Shown here in pieces: positions 52,672-61,261 of a stretch of 64,000 bases of DNA. The notes below the pieces were generated by a model. The model made no database searches. It saw only the letters and a program-made list of their open reading frames with translations, and was not told the DNA's origin. The stretch lies in assembly GCF_047946665.1 (NCBI RefSeq), contig NZ_CP172312.1, positions 3,410,001-3,474,000 on the forward strand, read 5' to 3'. Within the stretch, counting starts at the first letter, position 1, and each line of letters begins with the position of its first letter. Position numbers and translations under genes: made by a program. The DNA comes from Allohahella sp002354735 (lineage in GTDB: Bacteria; Pseudomonadota; Gammaproteobacteria; Pseudomonadales; Oleiphilaceae).

Positions 52672-52987
52672 GATGTAGGCGTGTCTTGTAGTGTAGTGAT
52701 AGTGGGTTCTTCAGGGTGTGTGTAAGGATGTTCTCGGGGGGCTGCGAAGCCTGCAGTACTCAACGTCAAAGCTTTGGAACGTTGGTGCACTTCAAAGGTC
52801 ATGAGACCGGCCGGCGAACATGGTGCCGGAAGATACAGGCTTGAAGCGTATGGAAAGCTCAATGCAGCGGAGGGTCCCGCTGCAGCATTCAGGACTTATA
52901 TTTAGTAGATTTAATGTCTGCTGGCAACAAAAACCTGAAATTATTTTGCCGACTATAAACTACCTTAATACTTTGAGGGAAGCTGAT
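52672..52987 (-). promoter_or_regulatory. Long rho leader region with hairpin and C-rich segment
   Basis: This 316-bp region contains no convincing gene. Reading towards rho there is a perfect 8-bp hairpin TGCAGCGG/CCGCTGCA (52863-52884). Next to the start codon is a stretch of about 55 bases (52673-52731) rich in C and A and poor in G on the rho-sense strand, the composition expected for a Rho-binding (rut) site. E. coli rho is autoregulated through its leader. A short frame (52668-52802) ends overlapping the rho ATG. Function is inferred. Confidence 0.5.
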
Positions 52988-53314
52988 TTACAGGTTGCTA
53001 TCGAGAAACGCGGTCAGCTGCGACTTCGAAAGCGCGCCTACCTTGGTAGCGTCCACGTTGCCATTCTTGAACAGCATCAGCGTCGGAATACCCCGAATGC
53101 TGAACTTCGGTGGCGTCTGTTCATTTTCGTCGATATTCAGTTTGCACACCTTGAGCTTGTCGCCATATTCGTCAGCAATTTCTTCGAGGACTGGCGCGAT
53201 CATCTTGCAGGGGCCACACCACTCCGCCCAGTAATCGACGAGTACAGGGCCGTCAGCCTGCAGTACTTCGGATTCGAACGTGTCGTCAGTAACACTGATA
53301 ATCTGCTTGGACAT
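52988..53314 (-). CDS. trxA: Thioredoxin
   Basis: This 108-residue protein reduces protein disulfides in the cytoplasm. The active site AEWCGPCKMIAPVLEEI and the cis-Pro region IRGIPTLMLFKNG are standard. It lies upstream of rho on the same strand and is divergent from ppx, the conserved arrangement in gammaproteobacteria. Confidence 0.97.
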   Translation of the reverse strand: MSKQIISVTDDTFESEVLQADGPVLVDYWAEWCGPCKMIAPVLEEIADEYGDKLKVCKLNIDENEQTPPKFSIRGIPTLMLFKNGNVDATKVGALSKSQLTAFLDSNL

Positions 53315-53348
53315 AAAGGTTTCCTTCCTGATTCGGGTGCGTATTAGA

Positions 53349-53360
53349 TGCTACGTAGCA
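53349..53360. promoter_or_regulatory. Perfect 12-bp palindrome between trxA and ppx
   Basis: TGCTACGTAGCA lies 35 bp upstream of trxA in the 226-bp divergent promoter region. It may be an operator. Length and symmetry are modest, so chance is possible. Confidence 0.3.
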
Positions 53361-53540
53361 AGGGCAGAATTTCAATATATGGACTTTACGAACAAATACA
53401 AGTCCCGGACTGATCCTCGACAGCAAGAGCCCCTTGCATTCACGCTTCAGACAGGGGTAAAACTGAGCTATTCTTGCCGGGCGCTGGACATCGCGCGCAT
53501 CCGGAACCTGACCGAAGCCAAGCGGACACACCTAACGACC

Positions 53541-55136
53541 ATGCCTCAAGCATCCAGCGTGAAAACCGCGTACAGCGCAGCCGAACCCATCAACATTGCC
53601 TCGATAGACATGGGCTCCAACAGCTTTCACATGGTCATTGCCCAGCTGGTCCATAACGAAATCCGTCCCATCGAAAAAATTGGTGAAAAGGTACAGCTTG
53701 GCGCCGGTCTCGATGACAAGCTGATGCTGGACGAAGCCTCACAGCAACGTGGGCTCGAATGTCTGCAGCGCTTTGCGCAGCGTTTGCAGGGCATCCCCCC
53801 ATCCCGGATTCAGGTTGTTGGCACCAATGCGCTCAGAATCGCGCGCAATGCGCAGGATTTCGTCGTCAAGGCCGAAGCCATACTCAATAGCCCGATTGCC
53901 ATCATCAGCGGCCGTGAGGAGGCACGACTCATCTATCTGGGTGTCGCGCATTCGCTGTCTGACGATGCGGGTCGGCGACTGGTCATCGATATCGGTGGCG
54001 GCAGTACCGAGTATGTGATCGGCGATCGCTTCGAGCCGATCGAGCTCGAGAGCATGCACATGGGCTGCGTTGGCTATCGGGACCGCTTCTTCACCAACAA
54101 GGCCAATGAGGTCACCGCTACGCCGGAGCAGTTCAAGGCTGCAATCACCGAGGCCTCACGCGAGTTGCTCGCTATCAAGAAGCGCTTCAAGAAGGTTGGC
54201 TGGCAGCACTGCACCGGATCTTCCGGCTCTATCAAGGCCATCCAGCAGGCGCTGCAGGAGAACAAGCTCTCACCGCATGCCATTACGTTGCCAACCATGC
54301 TGGAGCTGCAGAAACAGTTGATGGACGGTGGCGACAAGCCAAAATCCTATTCGGCTACACTCGACCGACTTAATATTCGCAAGGATCGCCAGACCATTTT
54401 TGCAGCAGGCCTGGCGATATTGATCGCCGCCTTTCAGACCCTGAAAATACAGGAAATGGAGTTCTCTGATGGCGCGCTGCGCGAGGGCCTGCTGTACGAT
54501 GCGCTCGGCAGAACACAGCATGAAGATGTACGGGAGCGTACCATCTCGAGCCTGCAGGCCCGCTATCAGATTGAGAGTTCACATGCCGCAGCGGTTGAAG
54601 CGACGGCCTGCCGCATGTTCGATCAGCTCATGGCAGCGAAGGCCACAGACGAAGCGCTGGCCGGGTACTGGCGCGATATTCTGCAGTGGTCGGCACGGGT
54701 GCATGAAATCGGCCTGGCCATTTCGCACACCCAGTACCACCGCCATGGCGCTTACCTTCTCGAGCACAGCGATCTTCAGGGATTCTCCCAGCGGGTGCAG
54801 CACCTGCTGAGCATCCTGACGAGAACCCATCGACGGAAGCTGTCGGATGACCTCTTCGCCGACCTACTGCCTGATGACCGGCCTTGGGTCATCATGCTGG
54901 CTGTCGTTCTGCGCCTGGCCGTGATCATTCACCACGATCGCTCGCTGAATGAACCGGCGGCTCTGGCAATCAACATGAAAGACAATACCTATCACCTGAG
55001 TTTTCAGGATGACTGGCTGGCCGAAAGGCCACTGTCCCAGGCCGATTTCTCGGCCGAGATCGCCTACCTTCAGCGTATAAAGGTCGAGCTGATCGTCGAA
55101 TCGAGTGCTTCGATCGTTTCAAGCAGTTCCAAATAG
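53541..55136 (+). CDS. ppx: Exopolyphosphatase (Ppx/GppA family)
   Basis: This 531-residue protein has the actin-like ATPase-fold phosphatase core (ASIDMGSNSFHMVIAQL, VVGTNALRIARN, ISGREEARLIYLGV, VIDIGGGSTEYVIG) and a C-terminal HD-like domain. It releases phosphate from polyphosphate. The frame is open from 53280, but ATG at 53541 starts 24 residues before the core, as in relatives. Its last 67 bp overlap the convergent ABC-F gene. trxA-ppx divergence is conserved in related species. Confidence 0.93.
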   Translation: MPQASSVKTAYSAAEPINIASIDMGSNSFHMVIAQLVHNEIRPIEKIGEKVQLGAGLDDKLMLDEASQQRGLECLQRFAQRLQGIPPSRIQVVGTNALRIARNAQDFVVKAEAILNSPIAIISGREEARLIYLGVAHSLSDDAGRRLVIDIGGGSTEYVIGDRFEPIELESMHMGCVGYRDRFFTNKANEVTATPEQFKAAITEASRELLAIKKRFKKVGWQHCTGSSGSIKAIQQALQENKLSPHAITLPTMLELQKQLMDGGDKPKSYSATLDRLNIRKDRQTIFAAGLAILIAAFQTLKIQEMEFSDGALREGLLYDALGRTQHEDVRERTISSLQARYQIESSHAAAVEATACRMFDQLMAAKATDEALAGYWRDILQWSARVHEIGLAISHTQYHRHGAYLLEHSDLQGFSQRVQHLLSILTRTHRRKLSDDLFADLLPDDRPWVIMLAVVLRLAVIIHHDRSLNEPAALAINMKDNTYHLSFQDDWLAERPLSQADFSAEIAYLQRIKVELIVESSASIVSSSSK

Positions 55137-57034
55137 ACTGCCTCACGTTCGTCGAGCTGGGACTTGAGTTTCGCCTGCTCCTGCAGGGTCGCTTCCAGTC
55201 GGGCAGCATGCGGTTCAGTGTAGATGACGCTGTCCCCAAGCAGCGCTTCGACTGAGGCCAATGCCGCCTGCGTTTCCGCCATTGTCTGCTCGGCTGTGGC
55301 AGCCTTCTTCTTCAGTGAAACCAGCTGCTTTTCCTGTGCTTTCTGCTCCGCCCGATCGGCGGCTTGCTGCTCAGACGACTTCGCGACCTGCTGCACCTTG
55401 GTGGCTTTTGCTTCGCCCGCCGGTACCGCTTTACCACCGGTCGCTCGTGCCTTGATTTCAGCCTGCAAGCCACGCTCGTACTCTTCGAGCGAGCCATCGA
55501 AATGACGCACCGCACCATCGCGCACCCAGACGAAATCTTCGGCCAGCGCATTGAGGAGATGTCGATCGTGCGATACCAGCACCACGGCGCCGGCAAACTG
55601 CTCGACCGCGACCGCAAGCGCCTGACGCATCTCCATATCGAGGTGGTTGGTAGGCTCGTCGAGCAAGAGCAGGTTAGGACGCTGCCAGGCGATGAGCGCC
55701 AGCGCGAGCCGCGCCCGTTCGCCACCGGAGAAGTCCGCGACCTTCTGCGTCATCTGGGTGCCGTCGAACGCAAAGCCGCCGAGGAAGTTCCGTAGCGCCT
55801 GTTCACGCGCCGTTCCATCGGTTTCTCGTTCGAGCTGCTGCATATGCTGAAGCGGCGTATCGTCGGGGCGGAGATAATCGAGCTGTTGCTGAGCAAAATA
55901 ACCGATTTTGAGATGAGCACCGGTCGTGCGCTGACCTGCCTGCAATGGCAGCTCGCCAGCCAGCGTTTTAATAAGGGTGGACTTACCCTGACCATTCGCG
56001 CCGAGAATACCAAGCCTCAGCCCGGGTAAGATCGTCATATTCACGCCGCTGACTACGGTGACGTCACCATAGCCCAGACTGGCGCGGTCAAGCACGAGCA
56101 GGGGCGTCGACACCTTTTCAGAGGCCGGGATCTCGAAATCGAAGGGCGAGTCGACATGAGCCGCGGCTATGAGTTCCATTCGCTGCAGGGCCTTCAACTT
56201 ACTCTGCGCCTGTGAGGCCTTGGTTGCTTTGGCACCGAAACGTGCAACGAAGCGGTGAATGCTCGCCACCTTGGCCTGCTGCTTTTCGTACAGCGACTGC
56301 TGCTGCGCCAGCTGTTCAGCACGCGCCATCTCATAGCGGTCGTAGTCGCCTGAGTAGAGTTGCAGCTGGGCGTTTTCCAGAGCGAGGACTGCGCCGCAGG
56401 TCCGATTGATGAAATCACGGTCGTGGCTGATCAGTACAAGCGTACCGGGATAGCGGGTCAGCCAGGCTTCAAGCCAGACCATGGCATCAATGTCGAGGTG
56501 GTTGGTGGGCTCATCGAGTAGTAGTAGGTCGGATGGGCACATGAGTGCCTGAGCCAGGTTCAGGCGAATCCGCCAGCCGCCCGAAAAGGCTGACACTGGC
56601 CGGTGCATCTCATCGGGCTTGAAACCGAGGCCAGCCAGCAACTGTTCAGCCCGGACCTCAGCTGTGTAACCATCGAGTACGTCGAGATCACCGTAGAGTT
56701 TCGCCGCAGTATCGTAGTCTTCCGCCTGTTCGGCCGCCTCCAGCCGGCGCTGTACATCGCGCAGCTTTCTGTCGCCATCGATCACATAATCGAGGGCAGA
56801 CCGTGAAGTGGATTCGGTTTCTTGCGCCATATGGGCGATGCGGGTCCCGCCCGGCAGCTGATACTCGCCCTGCTCCGGCGTGAGCTCACCCAGCAGCAGA
56901 GAAAACAAGGTGGACTTGCCGCTGCCATTGCGACCAACCAGGGCGACCCGCTGGCCGTCCGGAATCTTGAGCGAGGCATCGCGGATGAGATAGCGGCCAC
57001 CGCGCTGGACTGACAAACTCTGGAACTGCAACAT
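55070..57034 (-). CDS. ABC-F family ATPase (YheS-like)
   Basis: This 654-residue protein has two ABC ATPase domains without membrane segments: P-loops GRNGSGKSTLF and GANGQGKSTLI, signature motifs AFSGGWRIRL and DFSGGERARLA, the inter-domain linker, and a C-terminal coiled coil. The layout is the YheS branch of ribosome-associated ABC-F proteins. ATG at 57034 precedes the family start MLQFQSLSVQRGGRYL; the longer frame is not conserved-looking. Its 3' end overlaps ppx by 67 bp. Confidence 0.92.
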   Translation of the reverse strand: MLQFQSLSVQRGGRYLIRDASLKIPDGQRVALVGRNGSGKSTLFSLLLGELTPEQGEYQLPGGTRIAHMAQETESTSRSALDYVIDGDRKLRDVQRRLEAAEQAEDYDTAAKLYGDLDVLDGYTAEVRAEQLLAGLGFKPDEMHRPVSAFSGGWRIRLNLAQALMCPSDLLLLDEPTNHLDIDAMVWLEAWLTRYPGTLVLISHDRDFINRTCGAVLALENAQLQLYSGDYDRYEMARAEQLAQQQSLYEKQQAKVASIHRFVARFGAKATKASQAQSKLKALQRMELIAAAHVDSPFDFEIPASEKVSTPLLVLDRASLGYGDVTVVSGVNMTILPGLRLGILGANGQGKSTLIKTLAGELPLQAGQRTTGAHLKIGYFAQQQLDYLRPDDTPLQHMQQLERETDGTAREQALRNFLGGFAFDGTQMTQKVADFSGGERARLALALIAWQRPNLLLLDEPTNHLDMEMRQALAVAVEQFAGAVVLVSHDRHLLNALAEDFVWVRDGAVRHFDGSLEEYERGLQAEIKARATGGKAVPAGEAKATKVQQVAKSSEQQAADRAEQKAQEKQLVSLKKKAATAEQTMAETQAALASVEALLGDSVIYTEPHAARLEATLQEQAKLKSQLDEREAVYLELLETIEALDSTISSTFIR

Positions 57035-57090
57035 ACTTGAACCATGACAGGAACAGGACACGCGCCGAAGCGCACATATAAGAGGCCAGC

Positions 57091-57690
57091 ATGATAGCAG
57101 AGCAACTGCAGTCCTATCTAACTCCACTCGCAACTGAGCAACAGGCTGCGGCCGCGTCATTATGGGCCTTTGCGGTCAATAAATATGCTGAACAGCCTAT
57201 AGCCGAGCTGTGCATGACACTGCAAAATTGTCATGGCTTCGATACGAACTGTCTCCTGTACGCTGGCTGGCTTGCCAGTCGTCACGTTGTGAGACCGAAG
57301 TGGCAGCAATGGCAGGACGCCTGCGACAGCAGCAGGTACTGGCAACATACCTTTGTAAGCCCCCTCCGAAATCTGAAGCGAATCATTCCCGCCCGGGCTG
57401 CAGGTGAATTATCTGCAATCCGGGCTGATCTCGCCGCACTCGAACTTTCATGTGAGCGGCGCCAACTTGAAGTACTTGTCGCAACGGACGCGCATATGGC
57501 GGAAGTAAGCACAACGGTAAGGGGGACAGACCAGAATTGCATCCAGAACTTCGCTCGACAGAACCTGCTGGCCTACATGACCTGCGCCCAAACTGGCGCT
57601 CAGAAAGCAATCTCTCTGACAGCCAGTGCAGCGCAAATGCAGGACTATGGACTACAGTTAGCAAGGCACCTTACGAGGCCAGCGAACTAG
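57091..57690 (+). CDS. TIGR02444/DUF2390 family protein
   Basis: This 199-residue protein is all-helical and begins with ASLWAFAVNKYAEQPIAELCMTLQN, then GFDTNCLLYAGWLA. This is the pattern of the TIGR02444 family, found beside yheS in gammaproteobacteria. Function unknown. It is divergent from the ABC-F gene with a 56-bp gap. Confidence 0.85.
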   Translation: MIAEQLQSYLTPLATEQQAAAASLWAFAVNKYAEQPIAELCMTLQNCHGFDTNCLLYAGWLASRHVVRPKWQQWQDACDSSRYWQHTFVSPLRNLKRIIPARAAGELSAIRADLAALELSCERRQLEVLVATDAHMAEVSTTVRGTDQNCIQNFARQNLLAYMTCAQTGAQKAISLTASAAQMQDYGLQLARHLTRPAN

Positions 57691-57704
57691 TTCCGAGTGA
57701 TGCT

Positions 57705-58211
57705 ATGCTGAAATGGCTCTTCAGACTCCTGACCGTACTTTCAATTGCGACCGCAATTGCCTTGCCGTTCTACTTCGACTCATTCATGTCCGGTGGCAGC
57801 AAAAGCAGCTCTGCGCCGGTGCTTTCGGTCACCCCAGAGCGCGCAGGTTCCGCCAACATCACCCGTGTATACAAGTGGCGCGATAGCAGCGGCACCTGGC
57901 AGTACAGCGATCACCCCCCTGCAAACGCCAGCGATCTGCAGGTGATGGAGATCGATAGCAATGTCAATATTCTTCAAAGTCCGCGCACAGAGGAAACCGG
58001 GCGCGCCTCCAGCGATCGTCCTTCGCAGGCCTTGACTGACGTACCGAACCGACAAACTCCGACGGGTCCAGCGAGTGACACCGGCCTCGCTCTGCCAGGT
58101 GCAGGCCTGCCACTATTGCTGGATGGCAGCGCCATTCGCAAGGCGAACGAAGCACGTGAAATCATGGAAGAGCGTCGAAACCAGCTCGACGAATTGATCG
58201 AGCGCCAATAA
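57705..58211 (+). CDS. DUF4124 domain protein
   Basis: This 168-residue protein has an N-terminal membrane segment or uncleaved signal (LFRLLTVLSIATAIALPFYF), then the DUF4124 pattern VYKWRDSSGTWQYSDHPP near residue 50. A polar, Pro/Thr-rich middle and a charged helical tail follow. The DUF4124 domain is common in secreted gammaproteobacterial proteins with no firm function. ATG at 57705 removes upstream codons that do not look coding; it lies 14 bp after the TIGR02444 gene. Confidence 0.8.
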   Translation: MLKWLFRLLTVLSIATAIALPFYFDSFMSGGSKSSSAPVLSVTPERAGSANITRVYKWRDSSGTWQYSDHPPANASDLQVMEIDSNVNILQSPRTEETGRASSDRPSQALTDVPNRQTPTGPASDTGLALPGAGLPLLLDGSAIRKANEAREIMEERRNQLDELIERQ

Positions 58212-58352
58212 CACATCTGGTCAGTCCGCTTCCTTACGCTTCGCATTACCGACTTTTCAGCTGCGCGTGTTGCGTCACTCCACGCGAGACGACACAATGG
58301 CCCGTTACAGCGCTTGACGCTAACTCTAAAAAGTAAAAAGGGATCACTGCTA

Positions 58353-59201
58353 ATGACAACACCTTCTTTCAAAGCCCTGCTTGCGGGTTCATGTATCGCG
58401 CTCGTTTCACTGACCGCCTGTTCCGGTGAGAATGATTCAGCAGACAAGGCCTCTACCACTGCCACTGCGCCAGCTGAAACCACTTCTACAGCCCCAGCCG
58501 ATACAGAAACCGCTGGAGGCGGTGAGCTCGCTACCGATATCGACAAGATCAGTTACAGCTTTGGTCAGATGCTCGGTCGCCGCATGAACATGCAGATGCA
58601 GGATCTGAACATGGATAAGTTCATGGTCGGCGTACAGGACGCCTACAGTGAGAAGCCGTCCAAGATCAGCGACGAAGAAATGAACCAGCTGATGCAGCAG
58701 TATCAAATCGAGCAGCAGGAAAAACAGCAGAAGGAATTTACTGAACTGGCTGATAAGAATCTCGAGAAGGGCAAGAAATTCCTTGAAGAGAACAAGAGCA
58801 AGGAAGGCGTCAAAGTTACCGACTCTGGTCTTCAGTACAAGGTAATTGAAGAAGGTGAAGGCGACTCACCTACTGCAGAAGATACCGTAGAAGTGCACTA
58901 CACCGGCAAATTGATCGATGGTGAAGTGTTCGATAGTTCAGTAGAGCGTGGCGAACCAGCCGTATTCCCACTGGCTGGCGTGATTCCGGGTTGGGTCGAA
59001 GGCCTTCAGCTGATGAAGAAGGGCGCGAAGTACCAGCTCTTCATCCCGGCCGACCTGGCGTATGGCCCACAGGGCAATGGTCGGATTGGACCGAACGAAA
59101 CATTGATTTTCGACGTCGAGCTCCTGAATATCGAAGAAACCCCTGCAGCCGCACAGCAGCCTGAAATGGCGCCTGAGCTGTCTGAAGAAGATGCCGGCTA
59201 A
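58353..59201 (+). CDS. FKBP-type peptidyl-prolyl isomerase lipoprotein (Mip/FkpA-like)
   Basis: This 282-residue lipoprotein (lipobox LTAC) has a Thr/Ala-rich linker, a Mip-type dimerisation helix region (ISYSFGQMLGRRM, DEEMNQLMQQYQIEQQEKQ) and a C-terminal FKBP domain (VEVHYTGKLIDGEVFDSS, FPLAGVIPGWVEGLQLM, YGPQGNGRIGPNETLIFDVEL). It speeds proline isomerisation of envelope proteins. A strong terminator follows. ATG at 58353 gives the signal peptide, with AAAGGG upstream. Confidence 0.93.
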   Translation: MTTPSFKALLAGSCIALVSLTACSGENDSADKASTTATAPAETTSTAPADTETAGGGELATDIDKISYSFGQMLGRRMNMQMQDLNMDKFMVGVQDAYSEKPSKISDEEMNQLMQQYQIEQQEKQQKEFTELADKNLEKGKKFLEENKSKEGVKVTDSGLQYKVIEEGEGDSPTAEDTVEVHYTGKLIDGEVFDSSVERGEPAVFPLAGVIPGWVEGLQLMKKGAKYQLFIPADLAYGPQGNGRIGPNETLIFDVELLNIEETPAAAQQPEMAPELSEEDAG

Positions 59202-59223
59202 AACCCTGGCATAAGCGTTACCC

Positions 59224-59255
59224 AAGCCGGACCATGCTTCATGGTCCGGCTTTTT
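59224..59255 (+). terminator. Rho-independent terminator after the FKBP gene
   Basis: The perfect 12-bp stem AAGCCGGACCAT/ATGGTCCGGCTT has a 5-base loop and ends in five T, starting 22 bp after the stop. It is strong and separates this gene from the glucosylglycerate cluster. Confidence 0.95.
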
Positions 59256-59340
59256 ATTGTCCGTTAATAGCACTGCCCTACAGACCTGCCCCCCAACCCG
59301 ATATAGAAACACTTCCACGTGCCGAACATTGTGACGTCAG

Positions 59341-59407
59341 CTGGTCCTGTTCCTGCATTCATGCCGTACAACTAAATCATCCATCACGCTGAATCTGACA
59401 GGACCAG
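59341..59407 (+). promoter_or_regulatory. Inverted repeat overlapping the glycerate kinase ribosome site
   Basis: The 10-bp arms CTGGTCCTGT (59341-59350) and ACAGGACCAG (59398-59407) are perfect complements, 47 bases apart. The second arm contains AGGA (59400-59403), the only ribosome-site candidate, 11 bases before the ATG at 59415. If both arms are transcribed, pairing would hide the ribosome site of the first gene of the glucosylglycerate cluster. It could also be a protein operator. Confidence 0.45.
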
Positions 59408-59414
59408 TTCACCA

Positions 59415-60383
59415 ATGACCGAGGATTGGGCAGACAGCAGCGAGCTGTATCCAATACGTGAGCAACTTGAGCAGGCCGTGCACCAGCATCGGCTGCCGCC
59501 ACAATTTCTTGCCGACTGTCCGCGCATCATCTTGCCCATTGCACGTAAAATTGCGCGATCACATGAAGCAAGAAGCCAGGAGGCCGGCGCACTGATCTGG
59601 GGCGTTTGCGGCTCGCAAGGCAGCGGCAAGTCCACAATGGTGCATTTCCTCAGCATCATGCTCGAATCTCTTTGCAAGCTGCGTTGCCTCACGCTGTCGA
59701 TCGACGACTTCTACCTCAGTAAAGCTGCACGACGCTCTCTGGCCGACGAAGTGCACCCCTTGCTCAAGACACGAGGTGTGCCAGGCACCCATGATGTTGA
59801 ACGAGGCATAGAACTTTTTCGCGGTCTGAAGCAATCTCGCCCTGGGCAATCGGAACACGCGCCCCTCAGCCTACCGGTATTCGACAAGGCCCGTGATGAC
59901 GTGGCGGAAGGGGACAGGCCAGGGCCATATTCCCATGAAGTGGATATCGTTCTGTTCGAAGGTTGGTGTGTGGGCACGCCACCGCAGCCAGCATCAGCCC
60001 TCGTTGAACCAGTCAACAAACTCGAGGCGCAGGAGGATCCAGATGGTCAATGGCGCCATTTCGTCAACGCAGAGCTTGAAGGTGCTTACGCGGAATGGTT
60101 CTCGCTACTGGACCATCTACTCCTGATCAAGGCACCGGGTTTCGATAAGGTTCACCAGTGGCGACTGGAGCAGGAGGACAAACTCAGAGCAAGTTTTACA
60201 GATAAGGGCGAAGCGCCGCCATCAGGTCTCATGGATGCCGCCCAGATTCAGCGTTTCATCTCACACTACGAACGGCTGACGCGATGGAACCTTGAAGTTC
60301 TGCCGGAAAAGGCGGACATGGTATTAGAATTGAATGAGGATCATTCCATGCGCAGACTCGTCACGCCGAAGTACTCTGCTTAG
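59415..60383 (+). CDS. D-glycerate kinase (P-loop, GlyK/YggC-like)
   Basis: This 322-residue P-loop kinase has Walker A GVCGSQGSGKST, the acid SIDDFYLS, THDVERG and the lid-like region FVNAELEGAYAEWF. This is the glycerate kinase type related to phosphoribulokinase/uridine kinase. In this cluster it would phosphorylate glycerate released from glucosylglycerate and return it to glycolysis. It is the first of four co-directional genes; 21 bp separates it from the phosphatase. Confidence 0.87.
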   Translation: MTEDWADSSELYPIREQLEQAVHQHRLPPQFLADCPRIILPIARKIARSHEARSQEAGALIWGVCGSQGSGKSTMVHFLSIMLESLCKLRCLTLSIDDFYLSKAARRSLADEVHPLLKTRGVPGTHDVERGIELFRGLKQSRPGQSEHAPLSLPVFDKARDDVAEGDRPGPYSHEVDIVLFEGWCVGTPPQPASALVEPVNKLEAQEDPDGQWRHFVNAELEGAYAEWFSLLDHLLLIKAPGFDKVHQWRLEQEDKLRASFTDKGEAPPSGLMDAAQIQRFISHYERLTRWNLEVLPEKADMVLELNEDHSMRRLVTPKYSA

Positions 60384-60404
60384 CCCGCATAAGGATAGAC
60401 ACGC

Positions 60405-61253
60405 ATGACAGAGAACCAGAGCCACCAGCGGCGACTGCTGATTTATACTGATCTCGATGGCACGCTGCTAGACCACGACTCTTACGATACCAGCGCAACC
60501 GCCGCTCTTCGGCAAAATCTAAAAGCGCTAGGTGTGCCGGTGGTCTGGAACACCAGCAAAACAGCGGCCGAACTGGAGGCGCTCAGGGTAGCCCTGGACC
60601 ACACCGATCCATATATCGTTGAGAATGGCGCCGCGCTCTATTTTCCAGATGAGAGCACACAACAACCGAAGCAGACCTTTGGGCCCGGCCATGATCACAT
60701 CATGAACTGTCTCGAGGGTGTAAAAGGCCGGTTTCGCTTCAAGGGCTTCCACGACATGACCACTGCCGAAGTCGCCGCTGCCACCGGCCTGGCAGAACCG
60801 GATGCTGCACTCGCCAAGCAACGGCAGTTCTCCGAACCGCTCACCTGGCAGGACTCACCAGCTGCGATGTCCGACTTCCTGGCCGCCATGGCTGATTGCG
60901 GCCTTACCGTGCTGCGCGGAGGGCGCTTCGTGCACATACTCGGCAACTTCAACAAGGCGACGCCGATGCGCTGGCTCAACGATTACTACGCCAATCGATG
61001 GAATGCCATTGTAGAGACCATCGCTTTGGGCGACAGTCAGAACGACATCGCTATGCTGCAGGCTGCCGACAGAGCCTATCTGATTCGCTCTCCCGCCCAT
61101 GTACCACCGCAGATCAATGGGCAAGCGAATATTCGGATCGCAAAAGGCTACGGCCCAAATGGCTGGGCAGAGGCGATTTCTTCCGAGGTCCACACACTGG
61201 TGACAAACGACGAGTCACCTGATGAAACGCTTACCACCTCCACGCAAGGCTGA
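60405..61253 (+). CDS. HAD-IIB phosphatase, glucosyl/mannosyl-3-phosphoglycerate phosphatase type
   Basis: This 282-residue HAD phosphatase has the nucleophile motif YTDLDGTLLDHD, motif II VWNTSKTAAEL and the C-terminal IALGDSQNDIAMLQAAD. HAD-IIB members of the MPGP/GpgP group remove the phosphate from mannosyl- or glucosyl-3-phosphoglycerate. The glycosyltransferase next to it makes glucosyl-3-phosphoglycerate likely. It starts 21 bp after the kinase and ends 8 bp before the transferase, so they form one operon. Confidence 0.87.
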   Translation: MTENQSHQRRLLIYTDLDGTLLDHDSYDTSATAALRQNLKALGVPVVWNTSKTAAELEALRVALDHTDPYIVENGAALYFPDESTQQPKQTFGPGHDHIMNCLEGVKGRFRFKGFHDMTTAEVAAATGLAEPDAALAKQRQFSEPLTWQDSPAAMSDFLAAMADCGLTVLRGGRFVHILGNFNKATPMRWLNDYYANRWNAIVETIALGDSQNDIAMLQAADRAYLIRSPAHVPPQINGQANIRIAKGYGPNGWAEAISSEVHTLVTNDESPDETLTTSTQG

Positions 61254-61261
61254 ACGGTACC

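Noticed and set aside
53280..53540. Upstream extension of ppx over the trxA promoter
   Set aside because: The extra 87 codons have no family sequence and would overlap the trxA start; ATG at 53541 fits the family.
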